DNA of 64,000 nt from Fibrobacterota bacterium (GTDB lineage: Bacteria > Fibrobacterota > Fibrobacteria > UBA5070): NCBI GenBank assembly GCA_016715065.1, contig JADKBN010000029.1, positions 620,001 to 684,000 of the forward strand. Direction: 5' to 3'. The number at the start of each line of letters is the position of its first letter. Within the stretch, counting starts at the first letter, position 1. Both the position numbers and the translations under genes were made by a program. Of this stretch, positions 24,762-32,352 are shown piece by piece. Below the pieces are notes generated by a model. It was not told the DNA's origin. It searched no databases and saw nothing but the letters and a program-made list of their open reading frames with translations.

Positions 24762-24923
24762 ATGGATCCGACGAAACGATTCGGCCACTATTCGGAGGAA
24801 TCCTATCCCCCGATTCCCACCCGTGCCACCAGATTCTGGCGTTCCTTCGCTCCCTACCAGGTGATCCGTTTCTTCGTGCTGAACCTGAAGATCATGAAGA
24901 TCGTCGTGGGTGGGCACTCGTAG
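24762..24923 (+). CDS. Small protein coupled to the SQR-like gene
   Basis: A 53-residue protein starting 14 nt after the SQR-like gene, with AAGGAG 8 nt before its ATG. The sequence has RFGHYSEESYPPIPT, RATRFWRSFAPYQVIRFF and an amphipathic LNLKIMKIVVGG end. Aromatic and basic residues suggest a peripheral membrane peptide that may anchor the flavoprotein or help it meet quinone. I recall similar short proteins after SQR genes but have no family name. Confidence 0.75.
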   Translation: MDPTKRFGHYSEESYPPIPTRATRFWRSFAPYQVIRFFVLNLKIMKIVVGGHS

Positions 24924-25060
24924 GGAACAAACCGTTCCGTGGCAGGCCACCGGGGAATCGGACCCGAAGTGGTTGACAATTTCCGGATCGATCGCGTCCG
25001 GGCGGTGCTCCCGTGCCGCTAAGCGGAAGATCGTGGCTGGAGGTTTCGTGCGGAGCGCCT

Positions 25061-26176
25061 TCACGCCGCCGTTGGATCCCGGCGTGCGACCACCGGATCG
25101 AGGATGGCCGCGAGGTCGGCTTCGAAGGTGGGCGACGGAGCGGAAATCTCCGGCTCGGTCGGAACGCTTCCCAGGAAAGGGAGATCCAATTCGCGAGCCA
25201 ATTCCTGTCCCACGCTCGCTGCACCGGCGACATGGCCGCATCGGGGGCATCTCGTGCCGGACATGTTCTCCACAAGCCCCAGCAGGGGAACTCCCATCTC
25301 CCTGCAGAAGGCGATGGAGCGCCGTGCTCCCGATATCGCCACTTCCTGTGGCGTGCAGACCACCACCGCGCCTTCCAGGGCGCCGGCCGATTTGACCACG
25401 GTCAGGAGCTCGTCGCCCGTCCCGGAGGGGGTGTCGATGACCATCGCATCGAGTTCGCCCCAGTCGACTTCGCGCAGGAACTGTCGCACCAGCATGGTCT
25501 TGCGGGGGCCGCGCAGGATCACCGCCTGGTCAGGGCTGGGAGAAAGGAAGGCCATCGACATGAGCCGAAGGCCTTCGTGGTCGTGGGCCACGAGGCGATC
25601 GCCGGATCTTTGGAGGGAAACCGGCCCGATCTTCATCAGACTCGGGAGCGTCGGGCTGTGGATGTCGGCGTCGAGGATGCCGACCTTGGAGCCGGCAGCC
25701 CTCAACCGCTTCGCCAGATGGAGAGCCACGGTGCTTTTTCCCACACCGCCTTTTCCCGAAAGGACCAGGATCTTGCGGGCGATCGACCCCATCGGGATCG
25801 ACCGGAAATAATCCTGGCAGGCGGCTTTGAGGGAATCGATGGCCAGTTCCGCGCAATGGGCGGACTCGTGGGGAAATCCCTGGAACCTGTCCAGGACATC
25901 CCTTGGGCGCATGATCGCGATTCCAGCCAACGAGCGCCCCTTCGCAAGCTCGGTCGCCATGCTTCCGCAGGCGATGGACGATCCGCAGCCATCGGTGGAA
26001 AAGCGAAGGTCGGCGATTTCTCCATCCTCCACCCGGATCCACATGTCCATGCTGTCTCCGCAGGAACCGGAGATGCTGGCGTGTCCATCGAACACGGGCA
26101 AGAAGCCCCGATTGCGGGGGGACCGGGCATGGTCGATGGCGATGGCGGAAAATTCCGAGTGAACGTGTTCATCCAT
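25061..26176 (-). CDS. IscU-like scaffold fused to an Mrp/ApbC Fe-S carrier ATPase
   Basis: A 371-residue fusion. Residues 1-125 are IscU/NifU-N-like with the three cluster ligands C39 (GSCGDSM), C64 (TDGCGSSIA) and C108 (SAHCAELA). Residues about 132-371 are an Mrp/NBP35 ATPase with Walker A GKGGVGKST (141-149), DADIHSPTLPSLM, VIDTPSGTGDELL and the CPRCGH bridging Cys pair for the transferred cluster. One polypeptide therefore combines assembly scaffold and ATP-dependent carrier. It ends the NifX-MBL-Mrp operon. The ORP complex of Desulfovibrio also contains an Mrp protein, but fused to a NifX domain instead. Confidence 0.9.
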   Translation of the reverse strand: MDEHVHSEFSAIAIDHARSPRNRGFLPVFDGHASISGSCGDSMDMWIRVEDGEIADLRFSTDGCGSSIACGSMATELAKGRSLAGIAIMRPRDVLDRFQGFPHESAHCAELAIDSLKAACQDYFRSIPMGSIARKILVLSGKGGVGKSTVALHLAKRLRAAGSKVGILDADIHSPTLPSLMKIGPVSLQRSGDRLVAHDHEGLRLMSMAFLSPSPDQAVILRGPRKTMLVRQFLREVDWGELDAMVIDTPSGTGDELLTVVKSAGALEGAVVVCTPQEVAISGARRSIAFCREMGVPLLGLVENMSGTRCPRCGHVAGAASVGQELARELDLPFLGSVPTEPEISAPSPTFEADLAAILDPVVARRDPTAA

Positions 26177-26211
26177 GGCGTTGAAGCGCTCCAAGCGAGA
26201 GTGAATCCAGG

Positions 26212-26239
26212 GTGTGGGGGGCGGCGACGCCCCTCACAC
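26212..26239. repeat. Hairpin spanning the MBL hydrolase stop codon
   Basis: GTGTGGGGGGCG and CGCCCCTCACAC are 12-nt inverted arms with one mismatch and a 4-nt loop. The hairpin includes the stop codon of the MBL gene and lies 36 nt before the IscU-Mrp start. No T-tract follows. It may reduce read-through or protect the upstream message, giving unequal expression within the operon. Confidence 0.6.
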
Positions 26240-27064
26240 GGGAAATGACAGTTTTTTCCCGACCACTCCGTGCTCGCAGGAGAAGCCATCGGATTTGGAT
26301 AGCTGGTAGGATGCGTAGGGACCGCTGCAGTGGCAGGGAACCACGCACCGGGCGCCGGCCTCGAGCAAGCGGCCGGAGAGTCGTGACAATTCCTGTTGTG
26401 GTGCCGATTCCAGGTGCAGGCCGCCCACCAAGGTGGCAAGGGGCTTGCCGGGAAACAGAATACCCAGTCGATCCAGCAGATTGTCGATGCCGAAGTGGGC
26501 GCACCCCGCCACGACCACGAGTCCTTCGGGGGTTTCCAGCACCAAGGCCTGTTCTTCGGGAACGTCGTCGGGGACGTCCAGAAGCTCGTTGCGCCACAGG
26601 TCGCGATGGGTCCATGCGGGACGTTCGCCGGGAATCGGACCTGTGATCCAGATTCCGTCTCCCAGCGTCGCGAGGTCGGTGGTTTCCTGCCAGCGCTTGC
26701 GGTCCAATACGAGCCGGGAGCGGACGCCCTCCTGGAGGGCGATGTCCCGGTTTTCCGTTGCGCAACGGTGCCAGCGCGGCAACAGCGCGCCTGACGGAAT
26801 CCAGACCCTGGCGGCCGGGCAAAGGTCCATGGCGCGCGCCAGGCCGCCGCCATGATCCCAGTGGCCATGGCTCAAGACGATGTCGGTGGCCTTGGAAAGG
26901 TCCACGCCCAAAGCCGCGGCGTTGGACTGCAGCACGTCGCCGTCGGCACCGGTGTCGAACAGGATCCGGTTGGATCCGGCTTCGCACCACAGCGAGAAAC
27001 CATGCTGGGCGAGAAGTCCCCGCGATCGCGCGAAATTGTCGACAAGAATCGTCAGGATGGCCAT
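26234..27064 (-). CDS. MBL-fold metallohydrolase (COG1237 type)
   Basis: A 276-residue metallo-beta-lactamase-fold enzyme with the metal motif LSHGHWDHGGGL (about residues 64-75), a second-site histidine in VVVAGCAHFGIDN and GGLHLE further on. The length and the C-terminal PCHCSGPYASYQL segment suit the COG1237 group, which is related to dihydropterin ribofuranosyl-aminobenzene phosphate synthase. Such genes often accompany NifX/Mrp/MinD genes in anaerobes. Extra cysteines near the end (SCEHGVVG) may bind a metal. It follows the NifX-like gene by 7 nt. Confidence 0.87.
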   Translation of the reverse strand: MAILTILVDNFARSRGLLAQHGFSLWCEAGSNRILFDTGADGDVLQSNAAALGVDLSKATDIVLSHGHWDHGGGLARAMDLCPAARVWIPSGALLPRWHRCATENRDIALQEGVRSRLVLDRKRWQETTDLATLGDGIWITGPIPGERPAWTHRDLWRNELLDVPDDVPEEQALVLETPEGLVVVAGCAHFGIDNLLDRLGILFPGKPLATLVGGLHLESAPQQELSRLSGRLLEAGARCVVPCHCSGPYASYQLSKSDGFSCEHGVVGKKLSFPV

Positions 27065-27071
27065 GCGCCGC

Positions 27072-27494
27072 TCAGTGCTTGCAGGTGCAGACGTGGTCGG
27101 AGCCGTGGTGGTGGCCGTGGCCGTGTTCCTCGCCGTCCTCGTGGCCCTGGCACATCGACTCGCCGGGAGCCAGTTCGCGCGCCTGCGCGATACCTGCCAG
27201 GAATTGTTCCACGACCTTGGCGGGATCGGTCTCCGAGATGCCCGCGAAAACCTTCACGCCCGCCTTGCCCAGACCTTGCGCAGCACCGGATCCGAGGCCG
27301 CCCGCCAGCAGGATCTCGACTCCCTGCGCGGCGACCCAGGTGCCCGCCCCGCAGGTGCCTTCGGCGGGGAAAAGACGCATACCGAGGTTGGCCGCCGTTC
27401 CTGCGGCGAGGTCCACTTCGTACATGGAAATGGCTTCGGCGCGGCCGTAGTGGGTGCTGAATTTGCCTTCGGAAATGGGTAGGGCGATGCGCAT
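27072..27494 (-). CDS. NifX-like protein with a histidine-rich tail
   Basis: A 140-residue NifX/ORP-family protein: MRIALPISEGKFSTHYGRAEAISMYEVD, then GTCGAGTWVAAQGVEILLAGGLGSGAAQGLGKAGVKVFAG. The last 25 residues are rich in His and Cys (MCQGHEDGEEHGHGHHHG, HVCTCKH), which suggests storage or delivery of a metal such as Ni, Zn or Cu. The ATG has GGAG about 11 nt upstream. It heads the NifX-MBL-IscU/Mrp operon behind the second strong copy of the palindromic operator. Confidence 0.88.
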   Translation of the reverse strand: MRIALPISEGKFSTHYGRAEAISMYEVDLAAGTAANLGMRLFPAEGTCGAGTWVAAQGVEILLAGGLGSGAAQGLGKAGVKVFAGISETDPAKVVEQFLAGIAQARELAPGESMCQGHEDGEEHGHGHHHGSDHVCTCKH

Positions 27495-27527
27495 CTTGGA
27501 ATCTCCTGGAGTGGAACGGATTCAGAA

Positions 27528-27544
27528 GGGTGTAATATACAACC
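27528..27544 (-). promoter_or_regulatory. Palindromic operator 4 of the putative ORP regulon
   Basis: The plus strand reads GGGTGTAATATACAACC, a palindrome with one arm mismatch, followed by AAAAGAG. It lies 34 nt upstream of the NifX-like start. On the minus strand TTGTATATT gives an extended -10 (TG, TATATT). It is nearly identical, flanks included, to the site in front of the other NifX-like gene 13 kb away. Confidence 0.65.
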
Positions 27545-27593
27545 AAAAGAGCCGACCGTCCCCGTTCGCCCTTCCAGGAATTTCGAAGCGAGG

Positions 27594-28019
27594 TCAGCCC
27601 GGATCGCGGGCGTCGCGGACGAAGGCGCGCAGGCCCTTCGCGAGTCCATCCAGAAGATCGGCCCATTCCCGAAGATGTTCTTCGCCCTTGGCCGTCAGCT
27701 TGTATGCCTTGCGTCCGGCACCGCGGACGGATTCCGTCCATTCCGCTTCGGTCATCCCGTTTCGTTCCAGCACGCCCAGAGATCGGTAAACCGCGGCCTT
27801 GTCGATGGTGGTGCCGGTGAGGGAGTGGCCATCCAGCCGCTGGAGAATGTCGTAACCGCTTGCGCCAGGGGAGTTGCGGATCTCCAGCAGCAAGAGAGGT
27901 TCCACGAAACGGAAGACATTGCCCATCCCGCAAGCGCAGCCCGGATGGCCATGGCGCTCGCAGAATTTCGGTCCGCTGGCGGGATCCGCGTGCAACGATT
28001 GGATCGATTTCGGTTTCAT
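27594..28019 (-). CDS. PadR-family transcriptional regulator with cysteine-rich N-terminus
   Basis: A 141-residue regulator. The winged helix includes LLLEIRNSPGASGYDILQRL, TTIDKAAVYRSLGVLERNGM and GRKAYKLTAKGEEHLREW, as in PadR proteins. Before it sits CERHGHPGCACGMG, a cluster of three Cys and two His that could hold an Fe-S cluster or metal and so sense it. It lies just upstream of, and in the same direction as, the NifX operon. It is the best local candidate for the regulator of the four palindromic operators. Confidence 0.82.
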   Translation of the reverse strand: MKPKSIQSLHADPASGPKFCERHGHPGCACGMGNVFRFVEPLLLLEIRNSPGASGYDILQRLDGHSLTGTTIDKAAVYRSLGVLERNGMTEAEWTESVRGAGRKAYKLTAKGEEHLREWADLLDGLAKGLRAFVRDARDPG

Positions 28020-28046
28020 GTCTTGGGGGAAAGGTAGCCCCGCCTA

Positions 28047-28079
28047 TTGTAGAGACGCCCCGGCGGGGCGTCTCTACAA
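28047..28079. repeat. Palindromic element, copy B
   Basis: Arms TTGTAGAGACGCCCC (28047-28061) and their exact complement (28065-28079) flank a GGC loop. The inner 29 nt are identical to the core of the palindrome at 13814-13864, but the outer bases differ. It lies between gltA and the PadR gene, both transcribed leftwards, where it may act as a terminator for gltA transcripts. Confidence 0.8.
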
Positions 28080-28090
28080 GGCGGGGACGC

Positions 28091-29380
28091 CTATTGCACC
28101 CGTGCGTCGCGCGGCACGAAATCCCGGATGGCCGCACCCGTGTAGATTTGGCGCGGACGGTTGATCTTCAAGCGCTCGGCGTCGTGGATTTCCTTGTAGT
28201 TGGCGATCCAGCCGGGCATGCGGCCGATGGCGAACATCACGGTGAACATGTCCAGGGGAATCCCGATGGCGCGCAGGATGATGCCCGAATAGAAGTCCAC
28301 GTTCGGATAGAGCTTGCGGTCGACGAAGTAGCTGTCCCGCAAGGCGACTTCCTCCAGGCGCCGGGCGATTTCCAACAACGGATCCTGGATCTTGAGCTTG
28401 GACAGGATGACTTCGGCGGCCTTCTGCAGGATGCGCGAACGCGGATCGAAGTTGCGATAGACGCGATGGCCGAATCCCATGAGCTTGAGCTTGGAATTCT
28501 TGTCCTTGATCTTTTCCATGTACACATGGGGATCCATTCCGGAGGAACGGATTTCTTCCAGCATGTTGACCACGGCCACGTTGGCGCCGCCGTGCAGCGG
28601 GCCCCACAGCGCGGAGACACCGGCGGAAACGGATGCGTACATGTTCGCGCCGGAGCTCGCCACCATGCGCACGGTGGAGGTGGAGCAGTTCTGCTCGTGG
28701 TCGGCGTGCAGTGTCAGAAATTGGTTCAGGGCGCGGGCGGCGTCCGGATCAGGCGTGATGCGGCCGTTGGGTACCGAGAACATCATGTGCAGGAAGTTCT
28801 CGCAGTACTTGAAGTCCGGGCGCGGGTACATCATGGGCTGGCCCATGCTCATCTTGTAGGTGGCCGCCGCGATGGAGCGCACCTGCGACAGCAGACGTGC
28901 CGCGTTCTCTTCGAAATTGGCTTCCGTGTCGCTTCCCAGCACTTCCGGAGAGAAGCATCCGATCGCGTTGATCATGGCGGACAGAATGGCCATGGGGGGA
29001 GCGTTGTTGGGAAAGCCCTGGAAGTGGTTGCGCATGCTCTCGTGGATCATGGCGTGCTTGGTCAGAAGCGCGGAGAACCGCTCGCGTTGCTTCTCGTTGG
29101 GGAGCTCGCCGTAGATGACCAGCCAAGCGCTTTCCACGAAGGAGGACTGCTCGGCGATCTGCTCGATGGGATACCCGCGGTAGCGCAGGATCCCCTTGTC
29201 GCCATCGATGTAGGTGATGGCGGATTTGCAGGAACCGGTGTTCCCGTAACCTTCGTCCAACGTAATGAGGCCGGACTTCGCGCGCAGTTCGGAGATGTCC
29301 ACTCCGAGTTCGTTCTCGGTCCCTTCGACGACAGGGAAGTCCCAGGATTGTCCGTTGTATTCCAGGCGAGCGGTTGACAT
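28091..29380 (-). CDS. gltA: Citrate synthase
   Basis: A 429-residue type II (hexameric class) citrate synthase that makes citrate from oxaloacetate and acetyl-CoA at the entry of the TCA cycle. Catalytic His is in LHADHEQNCSTSTVR, a second His in GPLHGGANVAV, the arginine region in GFGHRVYRNFDPR and the catalytic Asp in YPNVDFYSGII. The N-terminal beta domain DEGYGNTGSCKSAITYIDG is complete. GGAGGAG is well placed before the ATG. It is transcribed alone. Confidence 0.97.
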   Translation of the reverse strand: MSTARLEYNGQSWDFPVVEGTENELGVDISELRAKSGLITLDEGYGNTGSCKSAITYIDGDKGILRYRGYPIEQIAEQSSFVESAWLVIYGELPNEKQRERFSALLTKHAMIHESMRNHFQGFPNNAPPMAILSAMINAIGCFSPEVLGSDTEANFEENAARLLSQVRSIAAATYKMSMGQPMMYPRPDFKYCENFLHMMFSVPNGRITPDPDAARALNQFLTLHADHEQNCSTSTVRMVASSGANMYASVSAGVSALWGPLHGGANVAVVNMLEEIRSSGMDPHVYMEKIKDKNSKLKLMGFGHRVYRNFDPRSRILQKAAEVILSKLKIQDPLLEIARRLEEVALRDSYFVDRKLYPNVDFYSGIILRAIGIPLDMFTVMFAIGRMPGWIANYKEIHDAERLKINRPRQIYTGAAIRDFVPRDARVQ

Positions 29381-29488
29381 GGCAGGTTCTCCTCCGAACT
29401 TGATTCTTGCGCTTTCGTCTCAAACTAACAACGGATCGTGCGATCGGCCGTACTGGCGAGTGGGAAGGCCTGGATTCCGGGCGATCCC

Positions 29489-30898
29489 TCACACGGTGCG
29501 ACTATACCGCCCCTCGCCGACCCCGAGAAGGGGATCGAAAAGAAAAGCGATGTTGCGCACCGCGAAGCGGCCCTGACTGGTGGCGCGCAACACTGTGCCA
29601 TCGAAGGTGCACAGCCCGTCGGCAAGGAAAGGTCCCAGTCTGTTCAAGCCGGGAGCGAGTCGTTCGCGTGCCTGCGGGGCGGAAAACCCCTCCGATGCCC
29701 CGATGCGGGAAAGGTCCAGCTCTCCGCGGCACATCACGGAATTGATGGCTTCGCGATCGAACCGTTCCTCGCGGGAAAGGATGTACGCGCGTTCCACCGG
29801 GAGGTTTCCGGAAACCACAATCTGGCCGTAGGCAGCGCTTTCCTTGACGTTTTGGATGTACCCCTCGTGGAGCTGCGAAATGGCTGAAGCCCCGAACCCA
29901 ACGACTTGGCCGGTGGTCCGCTTGGAGCAGTATCCCTGGAAGTTGCGGTGGAGCTCACCCGTGTCCTGGGCTCGGGCGAGTTCGTCGTCGGGCTTGGCAT
30001 AGTGGTCCATGCCGATGGGGTGGTAGCCGCCCGCCACGAAGCCTGCGAAGGTGTCTACGGCGATGCCGATCTTGGTCTCGGCGTCGGGCAATCCCTTGGA
30101 TTCCAGGCTTTTCTGGTGGTCCTTGGCCCAAGGGACATGGGCGTAGCTGAAGGTGGCGACGCGATCTGGCGAGGCTTCCAGGGTGCGCTGGACGGTCTGC
30201 AGGAAGGATTCCCGGGTCTGGCCGGGAAGTCCGTAGATCAGGTCGAGGTTCACGCCGGTAAACCCCAATGCGTGGGATTGGGAAATCAGCTCCGCCGGGG
30301 AGATGCGCGGGAAGGGTCGGTTCACCCGCGACAGCACGTCCAGGTCGAAGTCCTGGAGCCCGAAGGAGATCCGGTTGAAGCCCGCCTGGCGCAAATCCGC
30401 GAGCTTGGGAAGAGTGATGAGGTTGGGGTCGCATTCGATGGCGATTTCGGCGTGAGGCGAGAGCGCACGACCCGCCAGGAGTCGTTGGATCACCTGGGCG
30501 AGGAATTTGACCGGAGCCGCGTTGGGAGTTCCCCCGCCGAAGTGGATCTGCGAGACCGGCCTGGAACGGTCCAAAAGCGGGAGGATGCGGTCCATTTCGC
30601 GGTCCAGCACCTGGAAATAATCCAGCACAGCCGATCCCGGTTTGCCGATTTCTGTCGTGCAGCCGCAGAACAGGCATTGCTTGGGACAGAAGGGGATGTG
30701 CACATAGAAAGACAAATTCCGGTCGCCGGTGCCGTTGGAGCGGACGATCAGCTGCTCGAGATCTTCCTGGCTCCAGCCGGTCCGGAAATGCGGAGCTGGT
30801 GGGTAGGAAGTGTAGCGTGGACCTGGCACGTCGTATTTGCGCAGGAATTCGGCGGTCAACGAAAAAGGAGGCTCGCGCCTCCCGTGGATTTCGGTCAT
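29489..30898 (-). CDS. hemN: Oxygen-independent coproporphyrinogen III dehydrogenase
   Basis: A 469-residue radical SAM enzyme that decarboxylates coproporphyrinogen III in anaerobic heme synthesis. The cluster motif is CPKQCLFCGC (C71, C75, C78), preceded by SFYVHIPF. GGGTPN, IECDPNLIT, RISFGLQDFD and NLDLIYGLPGQT are canonical, and GPRYTSYP at residues 26-33 marks the HemN trip-wire region. The full HemN C-terminal domain is present, unlike HemW. Its ATG is 139 nt from the porin stop. Confidence 0.94.
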   Translation of the reverse strand: MTEIHGRREPPFSLTAEFLRKYDVPGPRYTSYPPAPHFRTGWSQEDLEQLIVRSNGTGDRNLSFYVHIPFCPKQCLFCGCTTEIGKPGSAVLDYFQVLDREMDRILPLLDRSRPVSQIHFGGGTPNAAPVKFLAQVIQRLLAGRALSPHAEIAIECDPNLITLPKLADLRQAGFNRISFGLQDFDLDVLSRVNRPFPRISPAELISQSHALGFTGVNLDLIYGLPGQTRESFLQTVQRTLEASPDRVATFSYAHVPWAKDHQKSLESKGLPDAETKIGIAVDTFAGFVAGGYHPIGMDHYAKPDDELARAQDTGELHRNFQGYCSKRTTGQVVGFGASAISQLHEGYIQNVKESAAYGQIVVSGNLPVERAYILSREERFDREAINSVMCRGELDLSRIGASEGFSAPQARERLAPGLNRLGPFLADGLCTFDGTVLRATSQGRFAVRNIAFLFDPLLGVGEGRYSRTV

Positions 30899-30936
30899 AT
30901 GGTGAAAGATACGAGGTTGCGAGTCGCCACAACCTC

Positions 30937-31026
30937 GTTCGCCCCCTTCGGCAGGCTCAGGACTTCGCTTCGAGACGAGCCTTCGGCTCTCCTCAGGCCT
31001 GTCCTGAGCTTGTCGAAGGGACGAAC
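30937..31026. repeat. Imperfect inverted repeat of the CCTTCGRCARGCTCAGGAC type
   Basis: The left arm (30937-30963), GTTCG followed by CCCCCTTCGGCAGGCTCAGGAC, and the right arm (30997-31026), which contains GTCCTGAGCTTGTCGAAGGG and ACGAAC, are inverted copies around a 33-nt centre. This repeat type occurs between genes in many unrelated bacteria. Here it lies between the hemN start and the porin stop and could fold into a long hairpin. Confidence 0.75.
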
Positions 31027-31037
31027 GGATGGATGCC

Positions 31038-32231
31038 TTAGAAGTTGAGCTGGTGCTGCACGCGAAGGATGTTCGCGAAGGCGTCGGAGTTCTCCGACTC
31101 CCAGCGCGAAAACGCGATCTGCACCTTGTTGGCGTGCTTGCGGAAATACAGGTTCACCCCGATGTCGCCTTCGTAGCCCGAATTCCCGTGTTCGGAATTT
31201 GCCGAAGAGGAGTAGTTCAAGAGCTTCTTGTCGGCGTCGGTGTTGTCCACGTCCTTGTCGATGATGGCGAAGCGGACCGCTGGCTCCACCACAAGGCTGC
31301 CTGTGGGGATGGCGTAGCCGATCTGACCGGTGATCACCTGGCTCTGGATGGTGTTGGTGGGGCGCACGAAGTTCTGGAAACGGGCGTCCACGATGGCTGT
31401 CACAGGACCGTAGTGGGCGAGGAGGTCGGCTCCGAAGGTGATGTGGGCTGCCGAGACGGTGTCGTCTGTGGTCTTGGATGTGCCGTTGCCAGCCGGATCC
31501 AGCATGATTTCTTCTGGGTCGAAGGTGCCGTCGATCCCGATGGCCAAGGATTTCCCGGGTTCACCCACATACGATTCCGTGCGTTTGGGAAGGGATCCCA
31601 CGGGCGCGAACACCACGCGACCCGCGTAGAAAAGGCCTTCGGCTTCTGTGACGGTGGCGCGCTCGGCATTGTGCGTATTCTGCACATCGGCCGAGACCTC
31701 GAAATTCTTTGCGCCCATCTGGTAGCGTACGCCGTAGGCGGACGTGGGAACCGGATACAGCGTCGTGGCCCGGGTGGTGGGAAATAAATGCTGTGTGGAC
31801 GGATCGTCGAAGCTCGGTTGGGCATGAGCCTTGTCCAGGCCCGCCGTGAAGGTGTGGGTGAGGCCTTGCGAAGTGAGCTTGTTCTGCGCCCAAAGGTACA
31901 GCAGCTTGGGATTGCGGTTGCCGCCCGTGCTGGTGGGGTCGGTGTTGTCGGCCGAGAACATGATGAACCCGGTCCAGCTGTTGCGTTCCAGCTTGATGCT
32001 CAACCGTGCGCGTCGACCATAGAAGTCGATGGGGTCGGCGACTGCGGTCTTGCCGCGATTGACGTCGAATTCCTTGCCGGCAGCGTTTTCCGACGCATTC
32101 ATCTCTGCGCGATTTTGCATCAGCACGCCGATGTCCAGCTTGGTGGTGGAGTCCGGCACGGACACCTGGAGACTCCAGGCGGGTGCGGCGACGAGAGCGG
32201 TCAAGGCAACATGTGAGAAGCGAAGACGCAT
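31038..32231 (-). CDS. Outer-membrane porin-like protein
   Basis: A 397-residue exported protein with a signal peptide (FSHVALTALVAAPAWSLQ) and a body of alternating beta strands such as RARLSIKLERNSWTGFIMFS, HTFTAGLDKAHA, YGVRYQMGAKNFEVSADVQ and PTGSLVVEPAVRFAIID, ending in LNF, the aromatic C-terminus used by outer-membrane beta barrels. The pattern resembles phosphate-selective or general porins. AGAAAGGA precedes the ATG. The solute is unknown. It is a single-gene unit. Confidence 0.75.
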   Translation of the reverse strand: MRLRFSHVALTALVAAPAWSLQVSVPDSTTKLDIGVLMQNRAEMNASENAAGKEFDVNRGKTAVADPIDFYGRRARLSIKLERNSWTGFIMFSADNTDPTSTGGNRNPKLLYLWAQNKLTSQGLTHTFTAGLDKAHAQPSFDDPSTQHLFPTTRATTLYPVPTSAYGVRYQMGAKNFEVSADVQNTHNAERATVTEAEGLFYAGRVVFAPVGSLPKRTESYVGEPGKSLAIGIDGTFDPEEIMLDPAGNGTSKTTDDTVSAAHITFGADLLAHYGPVTAIVDARFQNFVRPTNTIQSQVITGQIGYAIPTGSLVVEPAVRFAIIDKDVDNTDADKKLLNYSSSANSEHGNSGYEGDIGVNLYFRKHANKVQIAFSRWESENSDAFANILRVQHQLNF

Positions 32232-32352
32232 GGCGATCCTTTCTAACTGGGAACTACCCATGGTTTCGTGGCGAGCCACCACGGAACCTTCCCTGCTAGA
32301 ATAGGCTTCTTTCGGCGATGTTGCAATCCTGATATGGAATCGCAAACACAAA

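Noticed and set aside
30937..31026. CRISPR-like or IS-end repeat at the hemN-porin gap
   Set aside because: There are only two inverted arms with no direct-repeat array, spacers or transposase; it is the common CTTCGACAAGCTCAGG-type repeat.
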